This document shows positions 1-7,157 of a stretch of 36,331 bases of DNA, piece by piece. A program made the translations under genes and the position numbers. Where the stretch lies: the NCBI RefSeq assembly GCF_015206895.1, contig NZ_JADEXU010000075.1:1-36331 (forward strand), read 5' to 3'. The first letter of the stretch is position 1; each line of letters begins with the position of its first letter. The notes beneath the pieces were generated by a model. The model was not told where the DNA came from. It saw only the letters and a program-made list of their open reading frames with translations, and made no database searches. This DNA is from Nostoc sp. LEGE 12450 (GTDB lineage: Bacteria > Cyanobacteriota > Cyanobacteriia > Cyanobacteriales > Nostocaceae).

Positions 1-128
<128 letters not shown>

Positions 129-239
129 ATTTGGAAAGCTCTATAGCTCATTTAGCTGCTCTTTTTTAACTTCAGCTTAGTTACTTTTTATTTTCTTGAC
201 GCAATACACTTGCTGTATAATTGCTTTCAAACTATAATA

Positions 240-251
240 TTTTCAAGGTTC
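240..251 (-). promoter_or_regulatory. boxA-like antitermination element in the rRNA leader
   Basis: The minus strand reads GAACCTTGAAAA about 50 bases after the predicted transcription start of the rRNA operon. This matches the boxA sequence commonly seen in cyanobacterial rRNA leaders and spacers, where Nus factors bind to prevent premature termination. The assignment rests on sequence match and position only. Confidence 0.6.
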
Positions 252-303
252 GGTATCCCTTTTCGCGGGTCGCTTTCAAGCTCTCCGCTTCAGGCACTTA
301 TTC

Positions 304-332
304 AATATAGCGAACCCAATTCATTGTGTCAA
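304..332 (-). promoter_or_regulatory. rRNA operon promoter
   Basis: On the minus strand a perfect -35 box TTGACA (327-332) is followed after exactly 17 bases by TATATT (304-309). This points to a start near 297 and a leader of roughly 170 nt before the 16S. It is the strongest sigma-70-type promoter I see in the window and is correctly oriented for the 16S gene. Confidence 0.8.
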
Positions 333-446
333 CTATTTTTTCCAAAATTTCTTTGGATTGTTTCTTTGTCCCTATGAAACTCCCCACAGTGCCGGGTTCT
401 AGGCAACAATGGTTTATGCACTGTGCCAACTAAGGATGGGGGAAGC

Positions 447-530
447 GTGAATTTTCAATCCGTAATAGCTTTGTTGCATCACTTCTGGGGTGAGCGCGGT
501 TGTCTCATCGCCCAGCCATACGATATTGAT
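447..530 (+). pseudogene. glyQ: glyQ 5' remnant (glycyl-tRNA synthetase alpha chain, about first 28 codons)
   Basis: Starting at a GTG behind a purine-rich GGGGGAAGC, the reading frame encodes NFQSVIALLHHFWGERGCL followed by IAQPYDI. This is the highly conserved N-terminus of the glycyl-tRNA synthetase alpha subunit. After about codon 28 the similarity stops abruptly: the GAGT segment expected next is absent and the frame continues as unrelated residues to a TAG. The family is close to 300 residues long, so this is a truncated 5' copy, and an intact glyQ must exist elsewhere. It is transcribed away from the rRNA gene. The break may mark the edge of a duplicated or recombined rRNA-operon flank; that part is inference. 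Confidence 0.75.
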
Positions 531-811
531 ATACCTAATGTTGTAGTAATGTCGGTGGTGTATCTAAATATAGATAGTTGTAGATAGTTGCTGGAGTATT
601 AGGATTACTGTTTGATCTTTGAAAAAGCTCTGTACATAGCGATAGCATCCATCTGTATTTACCTTGTCACAGGATCTATATGGCAACATTTTATACATTT
701 ACTACGCACCTTGCTTAAGTTTTGATAACTCATATCTCTTGCCAAAAGCCGATCGCTCAATTTCACTCATTTCAGAATTTGGGCAACTTACAGCTATGAT
801 CTGACAAAAAA
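531..811. other. Intergenic region with no recognised gene
   Basis: About 280 bases between the glyQ remnant and the 3' end of the DUF445 gene. I see no open frame with a recognisable product. The only local structure is a short direct repeat (TAGATAGTTG, twice, near 575-590). Confidence 0.5.
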
Positions 812-2047
812 TTAATATTGACTTAATACTAAAAATACTGTCTGCAATAAGCCGATAACAAAACCTAAAACACCACCTAAAGTCACAATGGCTTGCAATT
901 CATTTTTGACAATTCCCTCGATAGCAGCTTCTAAATCAGCAGGTGAAGTTGATTTCACCCGGTCAACTATCACTTGATCTATCGATAAAATCGGAATTGC
1001 CTGTGCCACAATTATTTCTAAATCTTTTTCCAAATACTTGTCTAAAATTAGAGCCAACTCTTGACTCATCACTTCTAAAGAAGTACTGACAACCGGTGAA
1101 GTACTAAGACGATTCAGTAGCACTACAGCAATATTTTCCCAATCAACAGAATCAGTTAATCCTTGTAAAAAATCGCTGCCACTATTTTGTAAATAATGGC
1201 GGACACTTTCGCGGGTGGTCTTTCGCAGTTGTCGCACCGTACCCATCGGCAAGTTTTGTAGTGATAAGTTTTGCAGGAACTTCCTAATGCGATCGCGTAT
1301 TTGCAAATCTTGAGTCAATTCCTGCAAACGATTATTGGTAGCTTCTTTCTCATCTAAGCAAAAAGTTCGTAGCCGTGTAAGAGTATTACGTAAGCCAAAC
1401 AAATTTGCTACTACCCAATAAGTACCACTGGTTTTTTCACGGAACCCTTCATCAATAATTTGAATCGTGCGATCAGTCAAAAAATCAACTATCGCTTGGC
1501 GCAGCATATCCGGTGGTAAAACTACTTCTAACAACCAATCAGCAAGCCTTGTCGCTTGTTCTTCACTCAGTTGAAATTCCAGCAGTATCTGGTCAAAAAT
1601 TTGATTGATCTGTGCTTCTAAAAAGTCTTCACGTCGCGCTAAAACCTTGAGTAACCGAGGTAAGGATTCCCCTATCAAATCCCGCAAAATTCCCGCGACA
1701 ATTTTGGCACTTTTCTCGTTTTTTTCTGTGTTGATTTGTTCAATCGCCAACCGCAACAACCAGAGAATTGCTGCTTGCACGCGTTCTGTTTGTAACAAAC
1801 GCCGCGCCAAATTTTGCAATTCTTGTGGTGTCAACAATGACCCCATAATGGTCTTGGAAATGTTCAGCGCTAGACGTTCCTGGTTGCGGGGAATCAAGCC
1901 AGGCGTGAAGGGTACTCTTCGTCCAGCAATGTAAATTGCTTTGTAAGGACGGAACAACATTTTGATGGCTATATCATTTGTGAAATAGCCAATAATTCCA
2001 CCCAGTACCGGGGGAGACACATAAAGCCAAAGATGAGACCAGTCCAC
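812..2047 (-). CDS. DUF445 family membrane protein
   Basis: A 411-residue protein with the DUF445 (YheB-like) architecture. A hydrophobic N-terminus contains the family-typical GGIIGYFTNDIAIKMLFRP, followed by FTPGLIPRNQ. A long, mostly helical, charged middle (about residues 60-370) follows, and a second hydrophobic segment lies at the very C-terminus (about 385-408). This suggests both ends in the membrane with a helical domain between. No biochemical function is established for the family. The start is a GTG (translating MDWSHLW), chosen because it gives the usual N-terminus. There is no Shine-Dalgarno sequence because a 7-base tandem repeat occupies the three to thirty bases upstream. It is co-directional with menG, about 245 bases away. 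Family assignment is firm, role unknown. Confidence 0.9.
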   Translation of the reverse strand: MDWSHLWLYVSPPVLGGIIGYFTNDIAIKMLFRPYKAIYIAGRRVPFTPGLIPRNQERLALNISKTIMGSLLTPQELQNLARRLLQTERVQAAILWLLRLAIEQINTEKNEKSAKIVAGILRDLIGESLPRLLKVLARREDFLEAQINQIFDQILLEFQLSEEQATRLADWLLEVVLPPDMLRQAIVDFLTDRTIQIIDEGFREKTSGTYWVVANLFGLRNTLTRLRTFCLDEKEATNNRLQELTQDLQIRDRIRKFLQNLSLQNLPMGTVRQLRKTTRESVRHYLQNSGSDFLQGLTDSVDWENIAVVLLNRLSTSPVVSTSLEVMSQELALILDKYLEKDLEIIVAQAIPILSIDQVIVDRVKSTSPADLEAAIEGIVKNELQAIVTLGGVLGFVIGLLQTVFLVLSQY

Positions 2048-2049
2048 AG

Positions 2050-2077
2050 GATTTTGGATTTTGGATTTTGGATTTTG
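2050..2077. repeat. Heptad tandem repeat, GATTTTG x4
   Basis: Four perfect consecutive copies of GATTTTG, followed by degenerate heptads and ATTGGGG-like units to about 2110. It begins two bases upstream of the DUF445 start codon. The 7-base period matches the short tandemly repeated repetitive (STRR) sequences known from heterocystous cyanobacteria. Confidence 0.9.
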
Positions 2078-2203
2078 AATTCTAGATTAGAAATTAGGGA
2101 TTGGGGATTGGTAATTGGCGGTTATTAGTTATGAGTTGTTTTTTCACTAACTACTAACGATTTTCCATTAGCCATTACCTATTCCGCAGTCCCCAATCCA
2201 AAA

Positions 2204-2221
2204 GACGTTCGCAGACTCGCT
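2204..2221. repeat. Dispersed repeat, copy 1 (GACGTTCGCAGACTCGCT)
   Basis: An 18-base sequence repeated in the same orientation at 24199-24216 with one mismatch. Both copies are intergenic and are followed by more palindromic, GC-richer sequence. This is probably a chromosomal interspersed repeat family. Confidence 0.7.
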
Positions 2222-2281
2222 CTAAGCGAATCTATGCCATTGGCAAAGCCTCTAAGAGAAGGCTTTATGCCACGCTATCCC

Positions 2282-2301
2282 AAATCTAAAATCTAAAATT
2301 T
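2282..2301. repeat. Heptad repeat AAATCTA overlapping the menG stop codon
   Basis: Two full AAATCTA units and a partial third. The complement of the CTA at 2293-2295 is the TAG stop of menG, so the repeat supplies or overlaps the end of the gene. The same heptad forms a larger array at 26557-26590. Confidence 0.8.
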
Positions 2302-2985
2302 GCTGACTACCAGCACTCCCATCATACCGTTCGCAATGGGGTAGTGTGTGGCAACAGCAAAACCAACTTGACGCGCTAACTCTATTTGCTCTTTGCCTAT
2401 GGGAAAGCGGTCTAAGCTGGGACTGATGTAAGCATATTCTTCTTTTAACCCTAAATAATTGGCAACTGGCACCACGAAACTATCCAGATACAACTGCTGA
2501 AAGGCACGTAACTGAGGATTGCTCGGTCGATGAAAGTCCAAAATTGCAGCTTTAGCACCCGGTTTCAAAACACGGTATAACTCTTGAAGACTGCGAGGAA
2601 TATCTTTAACATTCCTTAAACCATAGCCCATTGTTGCGGCATCAAATTGGTTGTCATCAAAGGGTAAATTTAGTACATCTGCTTCTACCCAGGCGATCGC
2701 CGGTTGAGGGTACTGCTTTTGGGAACGTTCTTTAGCTGTTTCTAGCAGGTTGCAGGAAAAATCCACTCCATATACATATCCTGTAGCTCCCACGCGCCTT
2801 GCCAAACGTAAAGCTAGATCGCCACTACCGCAGCACAAATCTAATGCAGTATCACCCGATTTAGCCGCACTCCATTTAACTGCCATTTCCTTCCAAATTC
2901 GATGCTGTCCCAAACTCAACCAATCGTTCAATTGGTCATAAACTGGAGCAATACGGTTAAAAATGGATTGAACTTCGTTAGTCAT
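2293..2985 (-). CDS. menG: Demethylphylloquinol (2-phytyl-1,4-naphthoquinone) methyltransferase
   Basis: A 230-residue UbiE/MenG-family class I methyltransferase. The SAM-binding motif I is ALDLCCGSGDLAL (about residues 47-59), followed by the acidic loop VYGVDFS, motif WVEADVLNLPF and the family signature GYGLRNVKD. In cyanobacteria this enzyme performs the last step of phylloquinone (vitamin K1) synthesis, giving the photosystem I quinone cofactor. MenG is chosen over ubiquinone UbiE because cyanobacteria do not make ubiquinone. Length is normal. The start ATG lies inside a TCATTGG-type heptad, and several further ATGs occur in the repeats upstream, so the exact start is less certain than the gene itself. 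No clear Shine-Dalgarno sequence is present. The stop also lies in a heptad repeat. Confidence 0.92.
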   Translation of the reverse strand: MTNEVQSIFNRIAPVYDQLNDWLSLGQHRIWKEMAVKWSAAKSGDTALDLCCGSGDLALRLARRVGATGYVYGVDFSCNLLETAKERSQKQYPQPAIAWVEADVLNLPFDDNQFDAATMGYGLRNVKDIPRSLQELYRVLKPGAKAAILDFHRPSNPQLRAFQQLYLDSFVVPVANYLGLKEEYAYISPSLDRFPIGKEQIELARQVGFAVATHYPIANGMMGVLVVSKF

Positions 2986-3031
2986 TGGTCAATAATTCAT
3001 TGGTCATTGGTCATTAGTCATTCGTCATTTG
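2982..3031. repeat. Heptad repeat TCATTGG upstream of and over the menG start
   Basis: Five consecutive 7-base units (TCATTGG, TCATTGG, TCATTAG, TCATTCG, TCATTTG) at 2997-3031, with an isolated further unit at 2982-2988 that contains the menG start codon. On the coding (minus) strand each unit reads CCAATGA or similar, so each carries an ATG. Confidence 0.85.
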
Positions 3032-3054
3032 CCAAGGGTAAAAGACAAATGACA

Positions 3055-3083
3055 TAGACGCGCTAGCGGCTTCCCGCAGGGTA
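3055..3083. repeat. Dispersed palindrome-rich repeat, copy 1
   Basis: TAGACGCG..AGCGGCTT.CCGCAGG.TA, 29 bases. The same sequence with two substitutions and one small indel occurs inverted at 16301-16328, again intergenic. It fits a dispersed cyanobacterial repeat family. Confidence 0.65.
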
Positions 3084-3096
3084 GGACAAATGACAA

Positions 3097-4053
3097 CTAC
3101 ACAATGGTTTGATGGTATCCACTGCTAGTCAGAGCGATCGCTACCAGTTGTGCTGATAAATTAATTAGCATTAATTCATCTTCCCGCAAAGTGCAAGGTT
3201 GTTTCCACTGTAGCGATAATACGCCCAAAAGTTCATTATGATAGCTAATTGGGATAACTAAATGTGCTTGCACACCAGTATTTTGGTAGTGAGTAGCATC
3301 AATTAGTTTAGTGTCTTTAGGTACATTTAAAGAAACTTGCATTTGCCCAGTGGCGATCGCTTGCGTTGTTAGTGGGTCAAGAGATAGCCAATTCTCTATT
3401 TTACCTGTATCGCTGTAAGTTCCTTGAGTTGCAATCAGAGTATTTCCATGTGTAAGTTGTAAAATACAGCCTTCTGTCCCAAAAGTATCACTCACAGCCT
3501 TGGCGATTGGAGCGAGAGTTTCCTCTAAACTAGAAGCTGCTTGAGTTACTTGTACTAAAACACTCAGCAGCGCCATTTGAGCATGAGCGCGGCGTAATTC
3601 TTCTGTACGTTGCTTGAGCAAGTCGTAGGTTTCTGCTGCTCTTTGCACCACTGCCTTTAGTTCTCCTGGGTCCCAAGGCTTGGTAATATATTTGTAGACT
3701 TGTCCAGCATTAATCGCCTCTACCAAGTCTTCAATATCAGTAAATCCGGTGAGAATTATCCTGACTGTATCGGGAAACTGAGGTACAGTTTTGCTCAGAA
3801 ATTCAGTTCCTTTCATTTCTGGCATCCGTTGATCGGAGATAATTACAGCTACCTCCCCTTCTGCGGCTAAAACTTGTAGAGCGTTCACTCCACTATCAGC
3901 TTTCAGAACATTAAAGTCGCGTCGAAAGGTACGATAAAGAAGATCGAGATTATCTGGCTCATCGTCAACTACCAAGATTTTCAGCTTTTTTGGCCGTTCG
4001 AGAGTCATTACTTGATATTGGACTTTATCAATTTCGACACTGGGATTATCCAT
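3097..4053 (-). CDS. Response regulator, receiver (REC) plus GAF-like domain
   Basis: A 318-residue two-domain signalling protein. The N-terminal receiver (about residues 24-145) has the acidic pair D30/D31, phosphoacceptor D74 in IISDQRMPEMKG, switch T102 and conserved K125 in YITKPWDP. A coiled linker (about 140-160) follows, then a GAF-like domain (about 165-310) without an output enzyme or DNA-binding motif. The SDQRMPEMKG signature resembles receivers of the RpfG/HD-GYP class, but no HD-GYP domain is present. The start is supported by AAAGGA eight bases before the ATG. No histidine kinase lies nearby, so the partner is unknown. The lack of a DNA-binding domain suggests action through protein-protein contacts. 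Confidence 0.88.
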   Translation of the reverse strand: MDNPSVEIDKVQYQVMTLERPKKLKILVVDDEPDNLDLLYRTFRRDFNVLKADSGVNALQVLAAEGEVAVIISDQRMPEMKGTEFLSKTVPQFPDTVRIILTGFTDIEDLVEAINAGQVYKYITKPWDPGELKAVVQRAAETYDLLKQRTEELRRAHAQMALLSVLVQVTQAASSLEETLAPIAKAVSDTFGTEGCILQLTHGNTLIATQGTYSDTGKIENWLSLDPLTTQAIATGQMQVSLNVPKDTKLIDATHYQNTGVQAHLVIPISYHNELLGVLSLQWKQPCTLREDELMLINLSAQLVAIALTSSGYHQTIV

Positions 4054-4662
4054 AAGAAATTTCCTTTAAATATTCACTATCTTGTTATATTCCATACCAA
4101 GCTTAGTTGAGAATAGCTAAAAATTGTCAAGGGTTTATACGGAGCTATTTTGCATATTTTAAAACTATCAGAGTGAGCTATACAGAGAAAATTTATCTGT
4201 CAAAATATGTGAATTAGGAAATACTGCACCAAAAGAACCAACTAAATCAGCGTAACTATGGCGATTTTCATCATAGTAGGACTTACGTAAAACTATACGC
4301 GGTAGGGGCAATAGCCGCAGGGGTACGCTAGCGCTAGTTCCTTGATACCGGGAAACCCTTCCACCGGACTGGCTCACGCTTTGCGTCTAGATGAATTGCC
4401 CTAAGAAGAAAATTAGGGTTCAGCTAAAGTTTTGCATAGATTAAGGTAGGTTCACAAATCTTCTTTGGATACAACGCGCAGTAATGGCACACAGATGTGC
4501 GTACTGTACTTGTAGAATGGCTTGGAATTAGATTGGTTGGAATTACAACCTCCTGCCTCTTTCTGAACTCAAGACAGTAGGTCTGGGTAATTCTATAGAT
4601 TAGAATAAGACTTGCTCATGAGGTGTTAATCATCCTCTCAAGTTGAAGCTCGCATCCCGATT
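4054..4662. other. Intergenic region upstream of raf1
   Basis: About 610 bases without a convincing gene. Positions 4290-4380 are GC-richer and repeat-like, and a 69-codon minus-strand frame there looks accidental. A small palindrome, ATTCTA-N5-TAGAAT (4590-4606), lies about 57 bases before the raf1 start and could be an operator or part of a promoter, but nothing else supports this. Confidence 0.4.
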
Positions 4663-5751
4663 ATGACTGATCTACCACCCAACGCTCAGAATCCCGAAGA
4701 CAATGCTACCAACGATGTAGCACAAGAGTTACTACGAAGACTGAGGCAAAAACAAGGCAACTGGGTGGAATGGGGAACGGCGATCGCCTCGTTGCTAAAA
4801 ACCGGTTACAATCCCCAAGAAATTTTTGAGGCGACTGGATTTGAGCCAATTCAACAAAATCAGGTAGTTGTTGGTTCTCAAGTTTACAATTCTTTGGAAA
4901 ACTCTGGAGTATCGGAAGAGACGCGATCGCACTATGCCATACGCGGCAGTGATGTTTTATATGAACTCCGTTTGCTCACCCAAGAAGAACGTGCCGCCGC
5001 TGCCGAACTGATCTTCTTCCACAATGTTGATGCTGATGAGGCACGGGATATAGCAAAAGCACTTAAAGAGTTCTCTTATTACCGCACTTTACCAGAAGGG
5101 TTTTCTGCCCATCCTGGAGATGCTGTTGCTCACCAAGTTTGGAAACTGGCACGCCAAAATGCAGATTTACAACAGCGATCGCGCCTAATCGCCAAAGGTT
5201 TACGTTTTGCTCACACGCCAGCAGCAAGGCAAAAAATCGAACAGCTACTGACTGATTTTACTACCGTTCCCCAGCGTCCAGCGCCAATTCTACCCTTTTA
5301 CCGCCTGGAATTTGAAGAACAATTACCCCGAATTTTACCTGTAGTGGGTGAGTTGCCATTATCACGGCAAGATTTGCAAGCTGTGCCGATATTGACAGAA
5401 ATTGAACCATTTCGTCTGGTTAAGTTTTCTGGAGAGCAAGCTTGGGTTCCATTACCAGGATGGCAAGTGCTATTGGCGGCAGAAGATCCAGTAGTGATTT
5501 TAGCGAATAGCGATCGCTTTCCCATCCAAACCCAAAGCCAAGTCGGGCCCGTTGTAGTTGTGATAGATCGTGCCAAACGAGCATGGGATGCCTCTAGCTA
5601 TTTTGTTGTTGAAAAGGGTGGTGAATTAGATTTTCAGTGGTTTGAAACTGAGCCAGAAATTCCTTTACTAGGACAAATTATTATCATTGTCCGTCCTAAG
5701 AAAATTCTGGATGAAGAATTAACTAAGGATTCCTGGCAGATTGATGAATAA
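4663..5751 (+). CDS. raf1: Rubisco accumulation factor 1 (Rubisco assembly chaperone)
   Basis: A 362-residue protein matching cyanobacterial Raf1 in length and layout. A mostly helical N-terminal part (about 15-200) contains the family-typical segments GNWVEWGTAIASLLKTGYNP, RGSDVLYELRLL and EFSYYRTLPEGFSAHPGD. A flexible linker follows, then a beta-rich C-terminal domain (about 215-350) including LVKFSGEQAWVPLPGW and the acidic tail. In the established mechanism, dimeric Raf1 clamps folded RbcL dimers and promotes assembly of the L8 Rubisco core before small subunits displace it. No Rubisco genes are in the window, which is common for raf1. The ATG lacks an obvious Shine-Dalgarno sequence. 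A perfect inverted repeat just after the stop probably ends transcription. Confidence 0.9.
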   Translation: MTDLPPNAQNPEDNATNDVAQELLRRLRQKQGNWVEWGTAIASLLKTGYNPQEIFEATGFEPIQQNQVVVGSQVYNSLENSGVSEETRSHYAIRGSDVLYELRLLTQEERAAAAELIFFHNVDADEARDIAKALKEFSYYRTLPEGFSAHPGDAVAHQVWKLARQNADLQQRSRLIAKGLRFAHTPAARQKIEQLLTDFTTVPQRPAPILPFYRLEFEEQLPRILPVVGELPLSRQDLQAVPILTEIEPFRLVKFSGEQAWVPLPGWQVLLAAEDPVVILANSDRFPIQTQSQVGPVVVVIDRAKRAWDASSYFVVEKGGELDFQWFETEPEIPLLGQIIIIVRPKKILDEELTKDSWQIDE

Positions 5752-5765
5752 TTGAAGAATAATTT

Positions 5766-5790
5766 AGAACAGAATTCTGAATTCTGTTCT
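5766..5790. terminator. Perfect inverted repeat between convergent genes (bidirectional terminator)
   Basis: A 12-base arm AGAACAGAATTC, one central base, then its exact reverse complement. It lies between the stop codons of raf1 and the convergent AAA+ gene, with A/T-rich flanks on both sides. Its position argues for a shared terminator, although the stem is not particularly GC-rich. Confidence 0.6.
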
Positions 5791-5807
5791 GATAAACTTT
5801 CCTTTTA

Positions 5808-7034
5808 CTATTCTAAATCTTTGCCATTAATAATTGTGCTGCTCATTTGTTCTCGCAAAATTGCAACTTGAGAAATCATGATTTTCTCTAGTCCCCCAGT
5901 TTCCATCGCTCCTATCCAACGAATCATTGATGAGAGAAATAATTCTTTGAGGTAGGCAAAAGAAAAGCCTTCTGTCAATGTAGCTATGTGACTTACAGCC
6001 TGCTCAGATAATCCCATTTCACTGTTTAATTTATCATTCCACAATCTAATGTAGGTTTCTCGTTCTGGAAACGCTGGCAGATCAAAATGATATTTCCGAT
6101 CAAAGCGGCTGGGGCGATCGCTAATTGCTGAATCTAAACGTTCTGGATGATTAGTGGTTGCAATAGTCACAATTCCTTGATTAGAGGCAAAGCCATCAAG
6201 TTCATTTAAAAAGAAAGAGCGGTTTTCATCATTTAATAGAGAATCAATATCTTCTAACACCAAAACACACGGGGCAGATTGCCGTGCTTGTTTGAATACT
6301 TTACGGATATTGTCGCTATCAGTAGCATATTCAGATTTAAAGCTTTTAACGTATAAGCAAGGCTGCTGCATTTGGTTAATCAACGCTTTAACTGTATGCG
6401 TTTTTCCATTTCCTGGTGAGCCAATAAATAGAATACCACGTTTCCAAGGAACACTGTAATTTGCGTAAGTCTCACGGGAGGCAAAGAAGTTTATTAGGTC
6501 ATCTTGAATATCTTGTTTAAGAGTTTTATGCAAAACTAGATTCTCAAAAGTTGAGCTTTGAATAGATTGAAAGAGTTCGGGATTTTTATCCCAGTAACCA
6601 TCTTCAAAAACTAACAGTTCATCACGAATTTCTGAGTTCCACTCACAAACTGCGGCGAAAAATTTTTCAGCGACTTCTGAAGTATCTGCCAAAATCCAAG
6701 AATAGCGAGTTTTACAATAACCTTCATTCCAACTTATTAAGACGACATCAAGTTTATTTCCTTGCCATGAAACTTGAAATCTGGCATTTTCATTATATTT
6801 ATAAATCTCGTTATCCATGCCATTCCAACCAGTAAGTATCTGGTTATGGATATGATTATCATATTTAATTTTGCAGAGATTTGCCTCAGCGTATTTTTCT
6901 AAATTGAAAGAACTATCATTACTTTCCAGCAATGCTTTTTTAGGAGAAATAGCTGCTAGCTCATGACTAACATAATAGGAGATAGCATTATTAGATAAGC
7001 TAAGACCTTGTGTAATTATTTTTTGAATTTTCAT
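5808..7034 (-). CDS. AAA+ ATPase with uncharacterised N-terminal region
   Basis: A 408-residue protein. The C-terminal half is a classical AAA module: Walker A GSPGNGKT (205-212), Walker B VLVLEDID (257-264), sensor 1 N295 in TTNHPE, an arginine-finger region RPSRFDR (307-313) and a lid with SFAYLKEL (358-365). The spacing resembles BCS1-like and FtsH/Cdc48-type AAA domains. Residues 1-170 show no domain I recognise and have no clear membrane segment, metal site or nuclease motif. The gene is divergent from the UvrD-like helicase, with 123 bases between starts. No strong Shine-Dalgarno sequence is seen. It is likely a remodelling ATPase whose substrate is defined by the N-terminal region; function unknown. 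Confidence 0.85.
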   Translation of the reverse strand: MKIQKIITQGLSLSNNAISYYVSHELAAISPKKALLESNDSSFNLEKYAEANLCKIKYDNHIHNQILTGWNGMDNEIYKYNENARFQVSWQGNKLDVVLISWNEGYCKTRYSWILADTSEVAEKFFAAVCEWNSEIRDELLVFEDGYWDKNPELFQSIQSSTFENLVLHKTLKQDIQDDLINFFASRETYANYSVPWKRGILFIGSPGNGKTHTVKALINQMQQPCLYVKSFKSEYATDSDNIRKVFKQARQSAPCVLVLEDIDSLLNDENRSFFLNELDGFASNQGIVTIATTNHPERLDSAISDRPSRFDRKYHFDLPAFPERETYIRLWNDKLNSEMGLSEQAVSHIATLTEGFSFAYLKELFLSSMIRWIGAMETGGLEKIMISQVAILREQMSSTIINGKDLE

Positions 7035-7157
7035 GTTTATTTATTTTTTTGGTTAGTTAGAGCTTAGAAAGATATCAAATTAAGCTAATCTAACATTAAG
7101 ATGGCTGAATTGTGAATTCTTGCTTAAAGAATTATTCTTCCAAATATAAAATTTGAT

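Noticed and set aside
1605..1934. 109-codon plus-strand open frame
   Set aside because: It lies wholly antisense inside the DUF445 gene, is rich in Arg/Ser/Lys as expected of a complementary frame, and shows no known motif.
2050..3031. CRISPR array suggested by regular short repeats
   Set aside because: The repeats are contiguous 7-base units without spacers, and no cas gene is present in the window.
4168..4377. 69-codon minus-strand open frame upstream of raf1
   Set aside because: Half of it is repeat-like GC-rich sequence, there is no ribosome-binding site, and the product has no recognisable features.
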